Position numbers and translations under genes: made by a program. Below, piece after piece: positions 55,013-63,464 of a DNA stretch of 64,000 nt (its first letter is position 1; every line of letters begins with the position of its first letter). This DNA is from Nostoc sp. ATCC 43529 (lineage in GTDB: Bacteria; Cyanobacteriota; Cyanobacteriia; Cyanobacteriales; Nostocaceae), in assembly GCA_003326205.1 (NCBI GenBank), contig LWTK01000094.1:248001-312000 (forward strand), in the 5' to 3' direction. The notes under the pieces were generated by a model, which had not been told where the DNA came from, ran no database searches, and worked only from the letters and a program-made list of their open reading frames with translations.

Positions 55013-55417
55013 TCAGTCTTTATCTGTGGGTAGAAGCGTGATGATTTGGTCAACAAACTGTTGATGGTCAACAACTGGTTTAGAAATGTAGCCATCAGCA
55101 CCGCTTTGCTTGAGAAAGTTCTCGCGATCGCCTTCCATAGCGTGCGCTGTCACCAAAATAACGGGTAAGTTTGCGGTTTTTGGGTCTGATTTCAACATTT
55201 GTGTAATCTTGATGCCATCAACTGACTTGCCTTGATAAACACTTCTTGAGAGAGAAACGTCCATCAAAATCAAGTCTGCTTCTCCTGATTGGGCAATTTT
55301 TATTACTTCTTCTACATTTTCAGTGTGTTTTACACCCAAGCCGCCGCGCTTGGACAAAATCTTGGAAAAAACACGAGCATTAATTAGATCGTCTTCGACA
55401 ATTAAAACGGTTTTCAT
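55013..55417 (-). CDS. Single-domain response regulator
   Basis: A 134-residue receiver domain without an output domain. Acidic pocket VLIVEDDLINA (D9, D10), phospho-acceptor D53 in LILMDVSLS, Thr in LVTAHAM and Lys in YISKPV. The extra residues SRSVYQGKSVDGIKI after D53 are typical of DivK-like receivers with a longer beta3-alpha3 loop. ATG start. No histidine kinase adjacent, so it likely belongs to a phosphorelay encoded elsewhere. Confidence 0.9.
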   Translation of the reverse strand: MKTVLIVEDDLINARVFSKILSKRGGLGVKHTENVEEVIKIAQSGEADLILMDVSLSRSVYQGKSVDGIKITQMLKSDPKTANLPVILVTAHAMEGDRENFLKQSGADGYISKPVVDHQQFVDQIITLLPTDKD

Positions 55418-55953
55418 GAGAATTTTAGTTATGGAGGTGGGGGGATTAAAAAATCGGTGTTGGACAGTTTTGAGTGCTAAACATACCCTTTGGGATATTG
55501 CTAAATCTAGCGACGACCAGAGGAGAAGTTCTCAACTCAGCCAGTTACAAAATTTTGGGAAAATTCAAATTTCCTGTGGTAAATTTGAGCCACTTTATTG
55601 TATGAGTATCCTGGCTTGTTTGGCTTTGGCGTTTCCAAAAGATTTAACTAGCGTCTGTTTGTCTTTGGGATTGGCACAGCCATCACCCAAACTTGTTCAG
55701 ACTTTGGCCAAAATTTCAAATTAAGAAATGCAATCATGGTAAATATCCTGGCTACTAAATGTATGTAGATTATATTCGTCTGCCTTCTTTTTAATAGTCA
55801 ATCAAGAGGCTGGTCATCAAGGATGATACTACTGCTTTTTCTTATTTGACTATCAAGATTTTGTCAGGAATCCCATTTCATCCGTTATGCTGTGGTAGCT
55901 GGAGTATTGAGTTTCATCGGTTTTTGTGTAGTTAAATTTCAGGGAAAAAACTC
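55418..55953. other. Spacer upstream of the GyrA paralogue
   Basis: A 101-codon plus-strand frame from 55416 exists, but its start overlaps the start codon of the divergent receiver gene and it matches nothing known; I treat the region as non-coding. It should carry the promoter of the GyrA-like gene; GGGAAAAA lies 6-13 nt before that start. Confidence 0.5.
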
Positions 55954-58473
55954 ATGGCAAAACAGTTAAACCTTCTCTCAACGGGACAGGTAATTACAAC
56001 AGCCCTGCACACCGAGATGCAACGGTCTTACTTAGAATATGCCATGAGCGTGATTGTCGGGCGAGCGCTACCAGACGTGCGTGATGGCTTAAAACCAGTG
56101 CATCGTCGCATTCTTTACGCAATGCACGAACTCGGTTTGATACCAGATAGACCTTACCGTAAATGTGCCCGTGTAGTGGGTGATGTCCTGGGTAAATACC
56201 ACCCCCACGGGGATCAAGCGGTTTACGATGCTTTAGTCAGGCTGGTACAGGAATTTTCTAGTAGGTATCCTTTACTGGCAGGACACGGTAACTTTGGTAG
56301 CGTTGATAATGACCCTCCGGCGGCGATGCGCTACACTGAAACGCGCCTTGCACCCATCAGCCATGAGGGAATGCTGGCGGAAATTGGCGAAGAAACGGTG
56401 GAATTTGTCGGTAACTTCGATAATTCGCAGCAAGAACCAACGGTGTTACCTGCTCAGTTGCCATTTCTATTGCTCAATGGCTGTTCTGGTATTGCTGTGG
56501 GGATGGCGACGAATATTCCGCCGCACAATTTGGGGGAAATAGTTGATGGGTTGATTGCTTTAATCGATACCCCAGATTTGTCAGATGAAAAGTTATTCGA
56601 GCTAATTCCAGGGCCAGATTTTCCCACTGGTGGGGAAATAGTTGGTGAAGTGGGAATTCGTGAGGCTTACACCACAGGTAAGGGTGGAATTGTGCTGCGG
56701 GGACTGGCGACGTTGGAGGAAATTCCAGCGACCAGAGGAAGTAAGCGACGAACAGCAATTATTGTCACGGAATTGCCGTATCAAGTAAATAAAGCTGGCT
56801 GGATTGAAAAGGTTGCGGACTTAGTAAATCAAGGTCGCTTGCAGGGAATTTCCGATCTGCGGGATGAAAGCGACCGCGAAGGTATGCGCGTAGTCATCGA
56901 ACTCAAACGCGATACAAATCCCCAAGAAGTTCTGCAACATTTATATCACCAAACTGCTTTACAAAGTAACTTTGGGGCAATTCTGTTGGCAATAGTCGAT
57001 GGACAACCCCGCCAGTTAAGTTTGCGACAACTTTTACAAGAGTTTTTGAGTTTTAGAGAACAAACTCTCAACCGTCGCTACAGTTATGAGTTGGAGAAAG
57101 CCCAAAGCCGATCGCATTTGGTGGAAGGTTTGCTCAAAGCTTTATCTAATTTAGATGCAGTAATTGAAATTTTGCGTCAAGCTGCTGATGGTAGTACCGC
57201 AAAAATCAACCTTTGCAGCCGACTTGATTTGACTGAGGTACAAGCAGACGCAATTCTAGCTATGCCGTTGCGCCGCCTCACCAGTTTAGAGCAGCAAAAC
57301 TTACAGCGTGAATTTGAAGAACTCAGCGAACAAATTGATTTACTACAAAGATTACTCAACGATCGCCACGAATTACTCAAGGCGCTGAAAAAAGATTTGC
57401 GATCGCTCAAACGTAAATACAGCGATGCCCGACGCACAAAAATAATAGAGGAACAAAAGGGCACAGTAGCACAGGAACAAAAGGGCAGAGGGGCAGAGGG
57501 GCAGAGGGGCAGAGGAGTAGAGGAGGATGAAGAAAAGCTCAAACCTTCTGAACCCGCCCAGGAAGCGATTTTAGAGTTTACTCAACGCGGTTATGTACGT
57601 CGTATTAATACATCTGGGAAAAAGTCGAAAGTTGAAAATGGTCTGCACGAAAATGATTTTATTATCCAAAGTGTATTGACCGATACAGAAAAAGATTTAC
57701 TAATACTAACGAGTGGCGGAAAAGTCTACCCTGTGAAGGTAGGAGAAATTCCCCAAACCACTGGACGTTCTCCACGGGGAACGCCACTGATTACCATGCT
57801 CAGCAATACTGCTCAAGGCGCTCAAGAAGATGTGATCAGCCGCTTTTTACTACCAGAAAATTTTGAAACTAGCCAAATGGTTCTGCTGACAAAACAGGGA
57901 CGAATTAAGCGTTTGTCTTTGGAAGAATTTACTAATTTGACTCGTCGCGGAATTACAATTCTCAAGCTCAAAGACGACGATGAATTGTCATTTACTCAGT
58001 TCACAATTCCAGGGGAGCATCTGATTTTAGCTAGTTCTGGCGGGCGAGTATTGCGATTTGCGGTTAATGACGAACAACTACCAATCATGGGTCGCACAGC
58101 GATGGGTTTACAAGCATTTCGATTATTGAGAAATCAGCAAATGGTTGGTTGTGTCAATGTCAGCAAAGATGACCAGCTATTGTTAGTGACTCAAGAAGGT
58201 TATGCTAAGCGGATGATTGCCAGTCAATTAAGAGCCGCTAATCGCGGGGATTTAGGCACGCAAGCGCTGAAATTTACCAGCAAAACTGATAATTTAGCTG
58301 CTATGGTAAAGGCGATCGCTTCTAGTGAAGTAGCACTAGTGACAAGCAAAGACCGGGTACTGCGGATACCTGTGGAAACAGTGCCTATTTTAAGCAGAGA
58401 TGTCAAAGGCGAAAGCATCATCCAACTCAACCGGGATGAAAAAATTATCACGGTTGTTGAAGTCCGCTCATAG
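55954..58473 (+). CDS. DNA gyrase/topoisomerase IV subunit A paralogue
   Basis: An 839-residue type IIA topoisomerase breakage-reunion subunit. Start MAKQLNLLSTGQV; LPDVRDGLKPVHRRILYAM (about 39-57); QRDR HPHGDQAVYDALVR with Gln at the position of E. coli GyrA Ser83; active-site Tyr127 in AAMRYTETRLAP; GCSGIAVGMATNIPPHN. CTD beta-pinwheel repeats from ~545 (FTQRGYVRRI, LLTKQGRIKRLS, SSGGRVLRFAV, LVTQEGYAKRMI, VTSKDRVLRIPV). No QRGG(K/R)G GyrA-box was found, so it could be a ParC-like form. Residues ~499-528 are a low-complexity insert made of STRR heptamers. GyrB is 5 kb away, on the other strand. Confidence 0.93.
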   Translation: MAKQLNLLSTGQVITTALHTEMQRSYLEYAMSVIVGRALPDVRDGLKPVHRRILYAMHELGLIPDRPYRKCARVVGDVLGKYHPHGDQAVYDALVRLVQEFSSRYPLLAGHGNFGSVDNDPPAAMRYTETRLAPISHEGMLAEIGEETVEFVGNFDNSQQEPTVLPAQLPFLLLNGCSGIAVGMATNIPPHNLGEIVDGLIALIDTPDLSDEKLFELIPGPDFPTGGEIVGEVGIREAYTTGKGGIVLRGLATLEEIPATRGSKRRTAIIVTELPYQVNKAGWIEKVADLVNQGRLQGISDLRDESDREGMRVVIELKRDTNPQEVLQHLYHQTALQSNFGAILLAIVDGQPRQLSLRQLLQEFLSFREQTLNRRYSYELEKAQSRSHLVEGLLKALSNLDAVIEILRQAADGSTAKINLCSRLDLTEVQADAILAMPLRRLTSLEQQNLQREFEELSEQIDLLQRLLNDRHELLKALKKDLRSLKRKYSDARRTKIIEEQKGTVAQEQKGRGAEGQRGRGVEEDEEKLKPSEPAQEAILEFTQRGYVRRINTSGKKSKVENGLHENDFIIQSVLTDTEKDLLILTSGGKVYPVKVGEIPQTTGRSPRGTPLITMLSNTAQGAQEDVISRFLLPENFETSQMVLLTKQGRIKRLSLEEFTNLTRRGITILKLKDDDELSFTQFTIPGEHLILASSGGRVLRFAVNDEQLPIMGRTAMGLQAFRLLRNQQMVGCVNVSKDDQLLLVTQEGYAKRMIASQLRAANRGDLGTQALKFTSKTDNLAAMVKAIASSEVALVTSKDRVLRIPVETVPILSRDVKGESIIQLNRDEKIITVVEVRS
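57450..57540 (+). repeat. STRR array inside a coding region
   Basis: AGGAACAAAAGGGC, AGTAGCACAGGAACAA, then repeated GGGGCAGA units. The array is in frame and adds about 30 residues (QKGTVAQEQKG, RGAEGQRGRGVEE) to the linker between the breakage-reunion domain and the C-terminal domain of the GyrA paralogue. Confidence 0.85.
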
Positions 58474-58481
58474 TAAAAACG

Positions 58482-58814
58482 ATGTTAAAGCTCCGGCAAG
58501 CCAACTTAGGAGATTTAGAGGCGCTAGTTTGACTACGCCTTGAACTCCTGCGTGAGGCTGGCGATATTAAAGATAATACTGAAATAGAAGCGATCGCAGC
58601 AGCTACTAGAAACTATTTGGCAGATAAAATGTCGCAAGGTGAGTTTCTGGTTTGGGTTGCTGAGGTGGAAAATCAAATTGTGGGTACTAGCGGTTTGGTA
58701 CTTTTTACACGGCCTCCGTATGACGAAAAGAAGAATTTTTTATCTCACGCAGAGGCGCAGAGGCGCAGAGAGTTACAGAGAAATAAACTGTTTAGTAGTC
58801 TAGTCATAATCTGA
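58482..58814 (+). pseudogene. GNAT acetyltransferase pseudogene, truncated by a repeat element
   Basis: From ATG 58482 the frame reads MLKLRQANLGDLEALV, then an in-frame TGA (58530-58532), then LRLELLREAGDIKD and YLADKMSQGEFLVWVAEVENQIVGTSGLVLFTRPP, the N-terminal half of a GNAT N-acetyltransferase. After PYDEKK the sequence switches abruptly into the AGAGGCGCAGAGG repeat element (58741 on) which supplies the stop. The acetyl-CoA-binding motif half is missing. It starts 9 bp past the GyrA-like gene. Confidence 0.75.
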
Positions 58815-58831
58815 TTGATGCAAGAGGTCTA
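58741..58831. repeat. Miniature element copy interrupting the GNAT gene
   Basis: Core ATCTCACGCAGAGGCGCAGA identical to 52801-52820; right end TGCAAGAGGTCTA (58819-58831) identical to 52853-52865. The left end is absent or fused to the GNAT gene. Confidence 0.7.
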
Positions 58832-59251
58832 GTAATTAGGTTTAGCTAATTAAACGGACACTATATGAGTCGTCGAATTCACGTTAAACAAGGTACTTTC
58901 AACCTATGAACCGTACCCTAGATTTCTGAATTAATACTAATAAATACTAATTAAATTTTAGTTAATATATATTATTTTGAATTTAAATTCTTGTTTTTCA
59001 TAGCTTATAGCCATCTATCATTAGTTAAATGCTAAAATAATTGATAAATTATCTCAATAACTTTCTAAGCTTTGCAAAAGTCTTCAATAGTTGTATCGCA
59101 AGATAGATGTTTTAGTTCTTGTTGATTACTATGACATTTAATGTCAAGATATTGCAACAAAAATACAATAATCGTTGTTTTTATTAAAATATTTGTTATA
59201 TTAGTTTACGTAAGGCAATAAAACTTAAAAATTTAATTTGGAGTGTCAACC
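58832..59251. other. AT-rich leader of the HLIP gene
   Basis: Contains a lone TCGAATTCACGTTAA (58873-58887), the terminus of the GAATTC MITE family, suggesting a truncated copy. The rest is strongly AT-rich and should hold the HLIP promoter. Confidence 0.55.
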
Positions 59252-59440
59252 ATGACAAATGCAACAACAACAACAAAAGTCACTACTCCTGTAGTTGAAG
59301 ATCGTAATGCTTGGCGTTGGGGCTTTACTCCACAAGCAGAAATTTGGAACGGCCGCTTAGCAATGATTGGTTTTTTAGCGGCAGTACTAGTTGAACTTTT
59401 TTCTGGCCAAGGTTTCTTGCACTTCTGGGGCATCCTCTAA
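59252..59440 (+). CDS. High-light-inducible (HLIP / one-helix CAB-like) protein
   Basis: A 62-residue thylakoid protein. ATG 59252 follows TTGGAG. Short polar N-terminus, then AEIWNGRLAMIGFLAAVLVE: the chlorophyll-binding ExxNGRxAMxGF motif inside one transmembrane helix. HLIPs bind chlorophyll and carotenoid and protect assembling photosystem II. A bidirectional terminator ends the gene. Light-stress induction is typical for the family; no specific control site is recognised here. Confidence 0.93.
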   Translation: MTNATTTTKVTTPVVEDRNAWRWGFTPQAEIWNGRLAMIGFLAAVLVELFSGQGFLHFWGIL

Positions 59441-59551
59441 TACCATTTTGAATTTTAGATTTTGGATTGAGAATTTCTTTTCCAGAAAGGGTTCTGCGAA
59501 TTCATTTTTCAAATTGGTATAAGTTTTAATATCTAAGATGACCCATAAATA

Positions 59552-59588
59552 AAAAAACCTGGAGTGATTACCCACTACCAGGTTTTTT
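59552..59588. terminator. Bidirectional terminator between HLIP and sigA genes
   Basis: AAAAAACCTGG (59552-59562) pairs with CCAGGTTTTTT (59578-59588); an inner AGTG/CACT pair extends the stem. A-tract on one side and T-tract on the other make it work in both directions, fitting the convergent genes. Confidence 0.9.
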
Positions 59589-59599
59589 ATTTGTTTGTC

Positions 59600-59690
59600 A
59601 TCTGTCATTTGTCTTTTGTCATTTGTCCTTTGCGTTTTGTTTCTTCACTAATGACTAATGACTAATGACCAATGACTATTGATAAATGAC
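59600..59690. repeat. STRR (ATTTGTC-like and ATGACTA heptamers)
   Basis: CATTTGTCTTTTGTCATTTGTCC units, then AATGACTAATGACTAATGACC units just downstream of the sigA stop. Confidence 0.8.
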
Positions 59691-59696
59691 TCTTGA

Positions 59697-60866
59697 TTAC
59701 CGAATATATTCCTTGAGAACGCTGTTGCGATTTGGGTGACGTAACTTGCGGAGTGCCTTCGCTTCAATTTGACGAATGCGTTCGCGAGTGACGTTGAAAA
59801 TCTGCCCAATTTCTTCAAGTGTCTTCATCCGACCATCATCCAAACCGTACCGCAGTCTGAGAACATCGCGTTCGCGAGGGCTAAGACTATCGAGAACTTT
59901 TTCTAGGTCTTCGCGCAGCAGATTTTTGGAAACTTGATCTTCTGGTGTTTCGCCATCGGATTCAATAAAATCGCCCAACCGAGAGTCTTCTTCTTTCCCA
60001 ATGGGCGTTTCTAATGAAATAGGTAATTGGGCTGATTTAGCAATAAACCGCAACTTCTCAATGGTCATTTCCATACGAGTGGCGATTTCTTCTTCCGTGG
60101 GTTTGCGACCCATTTCTTGAGATAATAGTTTGGTGGTTTTCTTAATTCGAGAAATGGTTTCGTAAAGGTGGACTGGAAGACGAATTGTGCGGGATTGATC
60201 GGCGATCGCGCGGGTAATTGCTTGACGAATCCACCATGTAGCGTAGGTAGAAAATTTATAACCCTTTTCGTGGTCAAACTTTTCAGCGGCGCGAATCAAA
60301 CCAAGACTGCCTTCTTGAATTAAGTCTTGGAATGACAAACCACGATTCATGTATTTCTTAGCAATTGAAACTACAAGACGCAAGTTAGATTGCACCATCT
60401 TGTCTTTCGCCCTGCGCCCAACGTGCAGGCGATAACGAAAAGCTGGTAGTGGCAGTTGCACGGCTTCTGCCCATTCACTATCGCGAGGATCGCGATCTAA
60501 CTGTTCTGAAAGTCTTTCCCTTACCCTTTCTAATTCGAGCAAATCAGCAATTTTACGGGCTAATTCAATTTCTTCATCTGCCCGCAATAGACGAATTCTA
60601 CCAATCTCTTGCAAGTAAAGCCGAATGGAATCTTCTGTATAGTGCTTTTTCTTGCTTTGTGTCCGACGACGCGATTTAGCGGCTTTTCCAGACTTTGCGT
60701 CGTCCTCATCAGACTGAGGCTCTAAAAACTCATCTTCACCTTCATCGATGATCAGCAAGTCCTCTTCATCATCAATTAAGAGTTCTTCTAACTCGAGCTC
60801 AGGCTGATTCATTATTTCTAGGTCAGGCTGATATATGCTTTCGAGTACGTTGTTAGCCTGGTTCAT
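59697..60866 (-). CDS. sigA: Principal RNA polymerase sigma factor (group 1, SigA/RpoD)
   Basis: A 389-residue primary sigma factor. Acidic N-terminal region (residues ~20-55, IDDEEDLLIIDEGEDE); region 1.2 DSIRLYLQEIGRIRLL; region 2 NLRLVVSIAKKYMNRGLSFQDLIQEG and GYKFSTYATWWIRQAITRAI (-10 recognition); region 3 GRKPTEEEIA; region 4 LSPRERDVLRLRYGLDDGRM and VTRERIRQIEAKALRKLRHP (-35 HTH). Full set of regions plus the RxxSxY-type length identifies the housekeeping sigma of cyanobacteria. ATG start. Preceded by a 1.5-kb gene-free region. Confidence 0.96.
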   Translation of the reverse strand: MNQANNVLESIYQPDLEIMNQPELELEELLIDDEEDLLIIDEGEDEFLEPQSDEDDAKSGKAAKSRRRTQSKKKHYTEDSIRLYLQEIGRIRLLRADEEIELARKIADLLELERVRERLSEQLDRDPRDSEWAEAVQLPLPAFRYRLHVGRRAKDKMVQSNLRLVVSIAKKYMNRGLSFQDLIQEGSLGLIRAAEKFDHEKGYKFSTYATWWIRQAITRAIADQSRTIRLPVHLYETISRIKKTTKLLSQEMGRKPTEEEIATRMEMTIEKLRFIAKSAQLPISLETPIGKEEDSRLGDFIESDGETPEDQVSKNLLREDLEKVLDSLSPRERDVLRLRYGLDDGRMKTLEEIGQIFNVTRERIRQIEAKALRKLRHPNRNSVLKEYIR

Positions 60867-62410
60867 GCCGCGTTCCTCATGCTCCTTGCAGAATCAATTA
60901 CTCAAGATGTGTTTAATGCTCTTTAAAACGAGCTTGTTGACAACCGAAAATAAACTTTTTGGCAGATTTACCAGAGATATTTTCGGCACTTTTGCACCTC
61001 TGTTGGAGGGCTTTTTACTTTAGTTTAAGTCACTACTAAAAGGTGACTTGCTAACTTTAGTAAATGTCATATGTGTTGCTATCACACATATTTTTTAAGT
61101 GACTGGTCTTTAAAAAAGACTCACCTTTACCAAAAACTTGCCACTCGATATAAACAAATTCAGACTTTTGGCAGATTTTCGTATAAAGACTCTTCCGATT
61201 GTAGCCTGTTTCACAGAAATTGCACTCTATTTTGTGTATCGATCATGAATTTATTAAACAAGTGTTAGCCACTTTTACCAAAAAGACATTAAACACGGGA
61301 ATTACATCCTTAAATATTTTCTAGACTTTTTGGAATTGCAGTGGTTCTTTGATTACGTTTAAAAGTTAAGTACACTTTGTTTTGCTCAATTTCATGTATT
61401 TTACACAACATTAATTACTGAGAAAGAGTGCATTGTTATGTTAACTCAGGTAAAAAGTCTTAACCTACCTATTTTACATTTCCTTCATAAATTCATGAGT
61501 CCTTGGATCAAAGTGGGTTTTTCCTATGAATAAATACAACAACAGAGGTGATACTTGCCTGAAACCAGTTAACCTTCTGCGTAATCATTACCTTAACTCA
61601 GGAGTTGAGGTTGTCGCAGAATCGACCTGATAGCAGATCGCTTTAGGTTTAACTAATTTGGTCTTATTCACACGTTAGCGCACTGTGGCGATTTCAGCCC
61701 TATGAAACTTGACAAACTCTTCTTATTGTATACAACGATATTTTAATCAATTCAAAAATGATTTGCCCTGAAGATCGTTGATGTTAGTTTACCTAAGGCA
61801 CAAGTACATTGAATACATGCGGTGCAATAGCTATTCCCAGGGGGGTACATGAAGATATTAACAAGTTTTCAGTCAGGTGGTGTTCGCTCCCACTGGGCAT
61901 TGCGTTGAGCAAAGAAAACTCAAAGATTTGGCTGATGACTTAGTTGAGAGGCTTTTTTTTACGTAAGGTATTTGTTATTTTAAATACTTTTCATTCAGTA
62001 ATTTCTTCTCGTTTTGTCATCTGATTATGAGAAATCCTCAAGATACTTATTAACTGTTGTTTGATAGATGATATTTAGTTATGTTATTCAAGCATAACAA
62101 ATGTGTTTCTCGCTGGTGGGCAAAATTAAGCCAGCGAGTTGGAGTAAAAGGTATTAATTGACTATTTTCCAACAATGTTGGTAGTTCATTGGTACTTTAA
62201 CATTGATTTTTTTAAATCTTTACAATAAATCAAATTATATGATGAGTTGCTAACTGAAAAATTGATTTTTTTGTAGTATATGTATTAATGAATTATAAAT
62301 CTTGCAAGCTTGAATTTATTAGTTCCCAAACCCTTAGGACAAGGCGGTTTTTATTTTTCTCCTTGTCCTAAAAAAGGTCAAGTGGGGTTTGAGAAATATA
62401 GATTCTCGAA
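60867..62410. other. 1.5-kb gene-free region upstream of sigA
   Basis: No ORF with credible coding character. Short repeated words occur, for example TTTGGCAGATTT at 60958-60969 and again near 61167, TTTACCAAAAA near 61127 and near 61275, and a palindrome CTTAACTCAGGAGTTGAGG at 61592-61610. A perfect 11-bp hairpin (TTAGGACAAGG 62334-62344 with CCTTGTCCTAA 62361-62371) follows the fasciclin gene. Likely holds several sigA promoters or a small RNA. Confidence 0.5.
62334..62371. terminator. Hairpin downstream of the fasciclin gene
   Basis: Perfect 11-bp arms TTAGGACAAGG and CCTTGTCCTAA with a 16-nt loop, 40 bp past the gene. No T-tract after the stem in either direction, so it is a stabilising or Rho-type hairpin rather than a classical terminator. 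Confidence 0.45.
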
Positions 62411-63049
62411 CTACCGTGGTGTTGGGGTAGCATTTAGATTTGCAGAAAAATTGGCTGGGACAATTACCCGGTCAACTATGTGAACGATGCCATTGCTAGC
62501 TGGGATATCGGGCTGAGTTACTTTAGCGTTGTTGACGGTTATAGTTTTAGTACTGGGATCGACTGTGATTTTTACGGGAGTACCCTCCACGGTTTTTACT
62601 TGTCCAGATGTTAACTCTTGGGAGGTAATTCGTCCGGGTATAACGTGGTAAGCCAAAAGTCTGACTAATTGTTGCTTGTTAGCAGGCTGTAAAAGTTGAT
62701 CTAAAGTAGCTTTTGGTAAAGCAGAGAAAGCCGCGTCGGTAGGTGCAAAAACTGTGTAAGGGCCTGGTGTAGTCAATTGGTCATTTATGCCAGCGGCTCC
62801 TACTGCTTTTATGAGGGTTTGAAACTGTCCCTGAGCGGTGGCTGATTTTGCCAGCTCTGCAAAATTTTGGCTGGGAGCAGGAGTTTGTGTGATGGGAGAA
62901 GGAGTTGCTATGGGGGTTTGAGTAACCGGAGGGATAGTTGCTGTGGGAGTTTCAGTGACAGGCTCAGCGCAAGCAGACAGAACAACCAAACTACTTATGC
63001 CAACAATATTAAAAAATATTTTTCTTACTGTGCCTTTAGTCGTTTTCAT
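62411..63049 (-). CDS. Fasciclin-domain lipoprotein
   Basis: A 212-residue protein. Lipoprotein signal (VGISSLVVLSAC, Cys at about 27), a Thr/Pro-rich linker (TATIPPVTQTPIATPSP), then one FAS1 domain: FQTLIKAVGAAGINDQL, the H1 motif YTVFAPTDAAFSALPK, LLAYHVIPGRIT and the H2-like NGIVHIVDRVIVP. Surface adhesion or extracellular-matrix role in the family. ATG start, no partner gene nearby. Confidence 0.92.
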   Translation of the reverse strand: MKTTKGTVRKIFFNIVGISSLVVLSACAEPVTETPTATIPPVTQTPIATPSPITQTPAPSQNFAELAKSATAQGQFQTLIKAVGAAGINDQLTTPGPYTVFAPTDAAFSALPKATLDQLLQPANKQQLVRLLAYHVIPGRITSQELTSGQVKTVEGTPVKITVDPSTKTITVNNAKVTQPDIPASNGIVHIVDRVIVPANFSANLNATPTPR

Positions 63050-63216
63050 AATTTTTTCTCAATTCAGTAGAATAGGTAATTATTAACAATAATTAATGAA
63101 TTGATGACTATAGTCACTTATCTAACGACATAGTTTGTAGTTACAAAAAATATCAATACAAAACCTTAAGTAATTTATGATGTTGCCATCAGCCAAAAGA
63201 GGTAACTTTTTCTAAT

Positions 63217-63367
63217 TTAATGTGAATTCAACAGACCTCACCCACCCGGCCTGCTTCTCCTCGCAGGAGAAGCAGGAGTAATGAAAAATTAGGCTTTTTG
63301 CTCTCCTATCCTTCAACGAGAGGGGCTGGGGGTGAGGTCAAAATCCTGTACATCGAATTCACGTTAA
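63217..63367. repeat. MITE-like element with GAATTC inverted termini, copy B
   Basis: Bounded by TTAATGTGAATTCA and TCGAATTCACGTTAA (63353-63367). Interior is the reverse complement of copy A (2331-2478): GGGGCTGGGGGTGAGGTC and AAAATCCTGTACATCGAATTC are shared. It sits between the fasciclin and gyrB genes. Confidence 0.75.
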
Positions 63368-63382
63368 ATCATAGCTGTAATC

Positions 63383-63424
63383 AAAAAATAATGGGTAATA
63401 GATTTTTCTATCTATTACCCATTA
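63383..63424 (-). terminator. Terminator of gyrB
   Basis: On the minus strand 14-bp perfect arms TAATGGGTAATAGA and TCTATTACCCATTA with an 8-nt loop are followed by TTTTTTG. Forty bp past the gyrB stop codon. Confidence 0.85.
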
Positions 63425-63464
63425 GTAGGGTGAGAAATTATCAGAGTCGTGAGAAAAAATTGAA

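Noticed and set aside
55416..55724. 101-codon plus-strand ORF upstream of the GyrA-like gene
   Set aside because: Its start overlaps the start codon of the divergent response-regulator gene, it has no ribosome site distinct from that gene's sequence, and the translation matches nothing recognisable.
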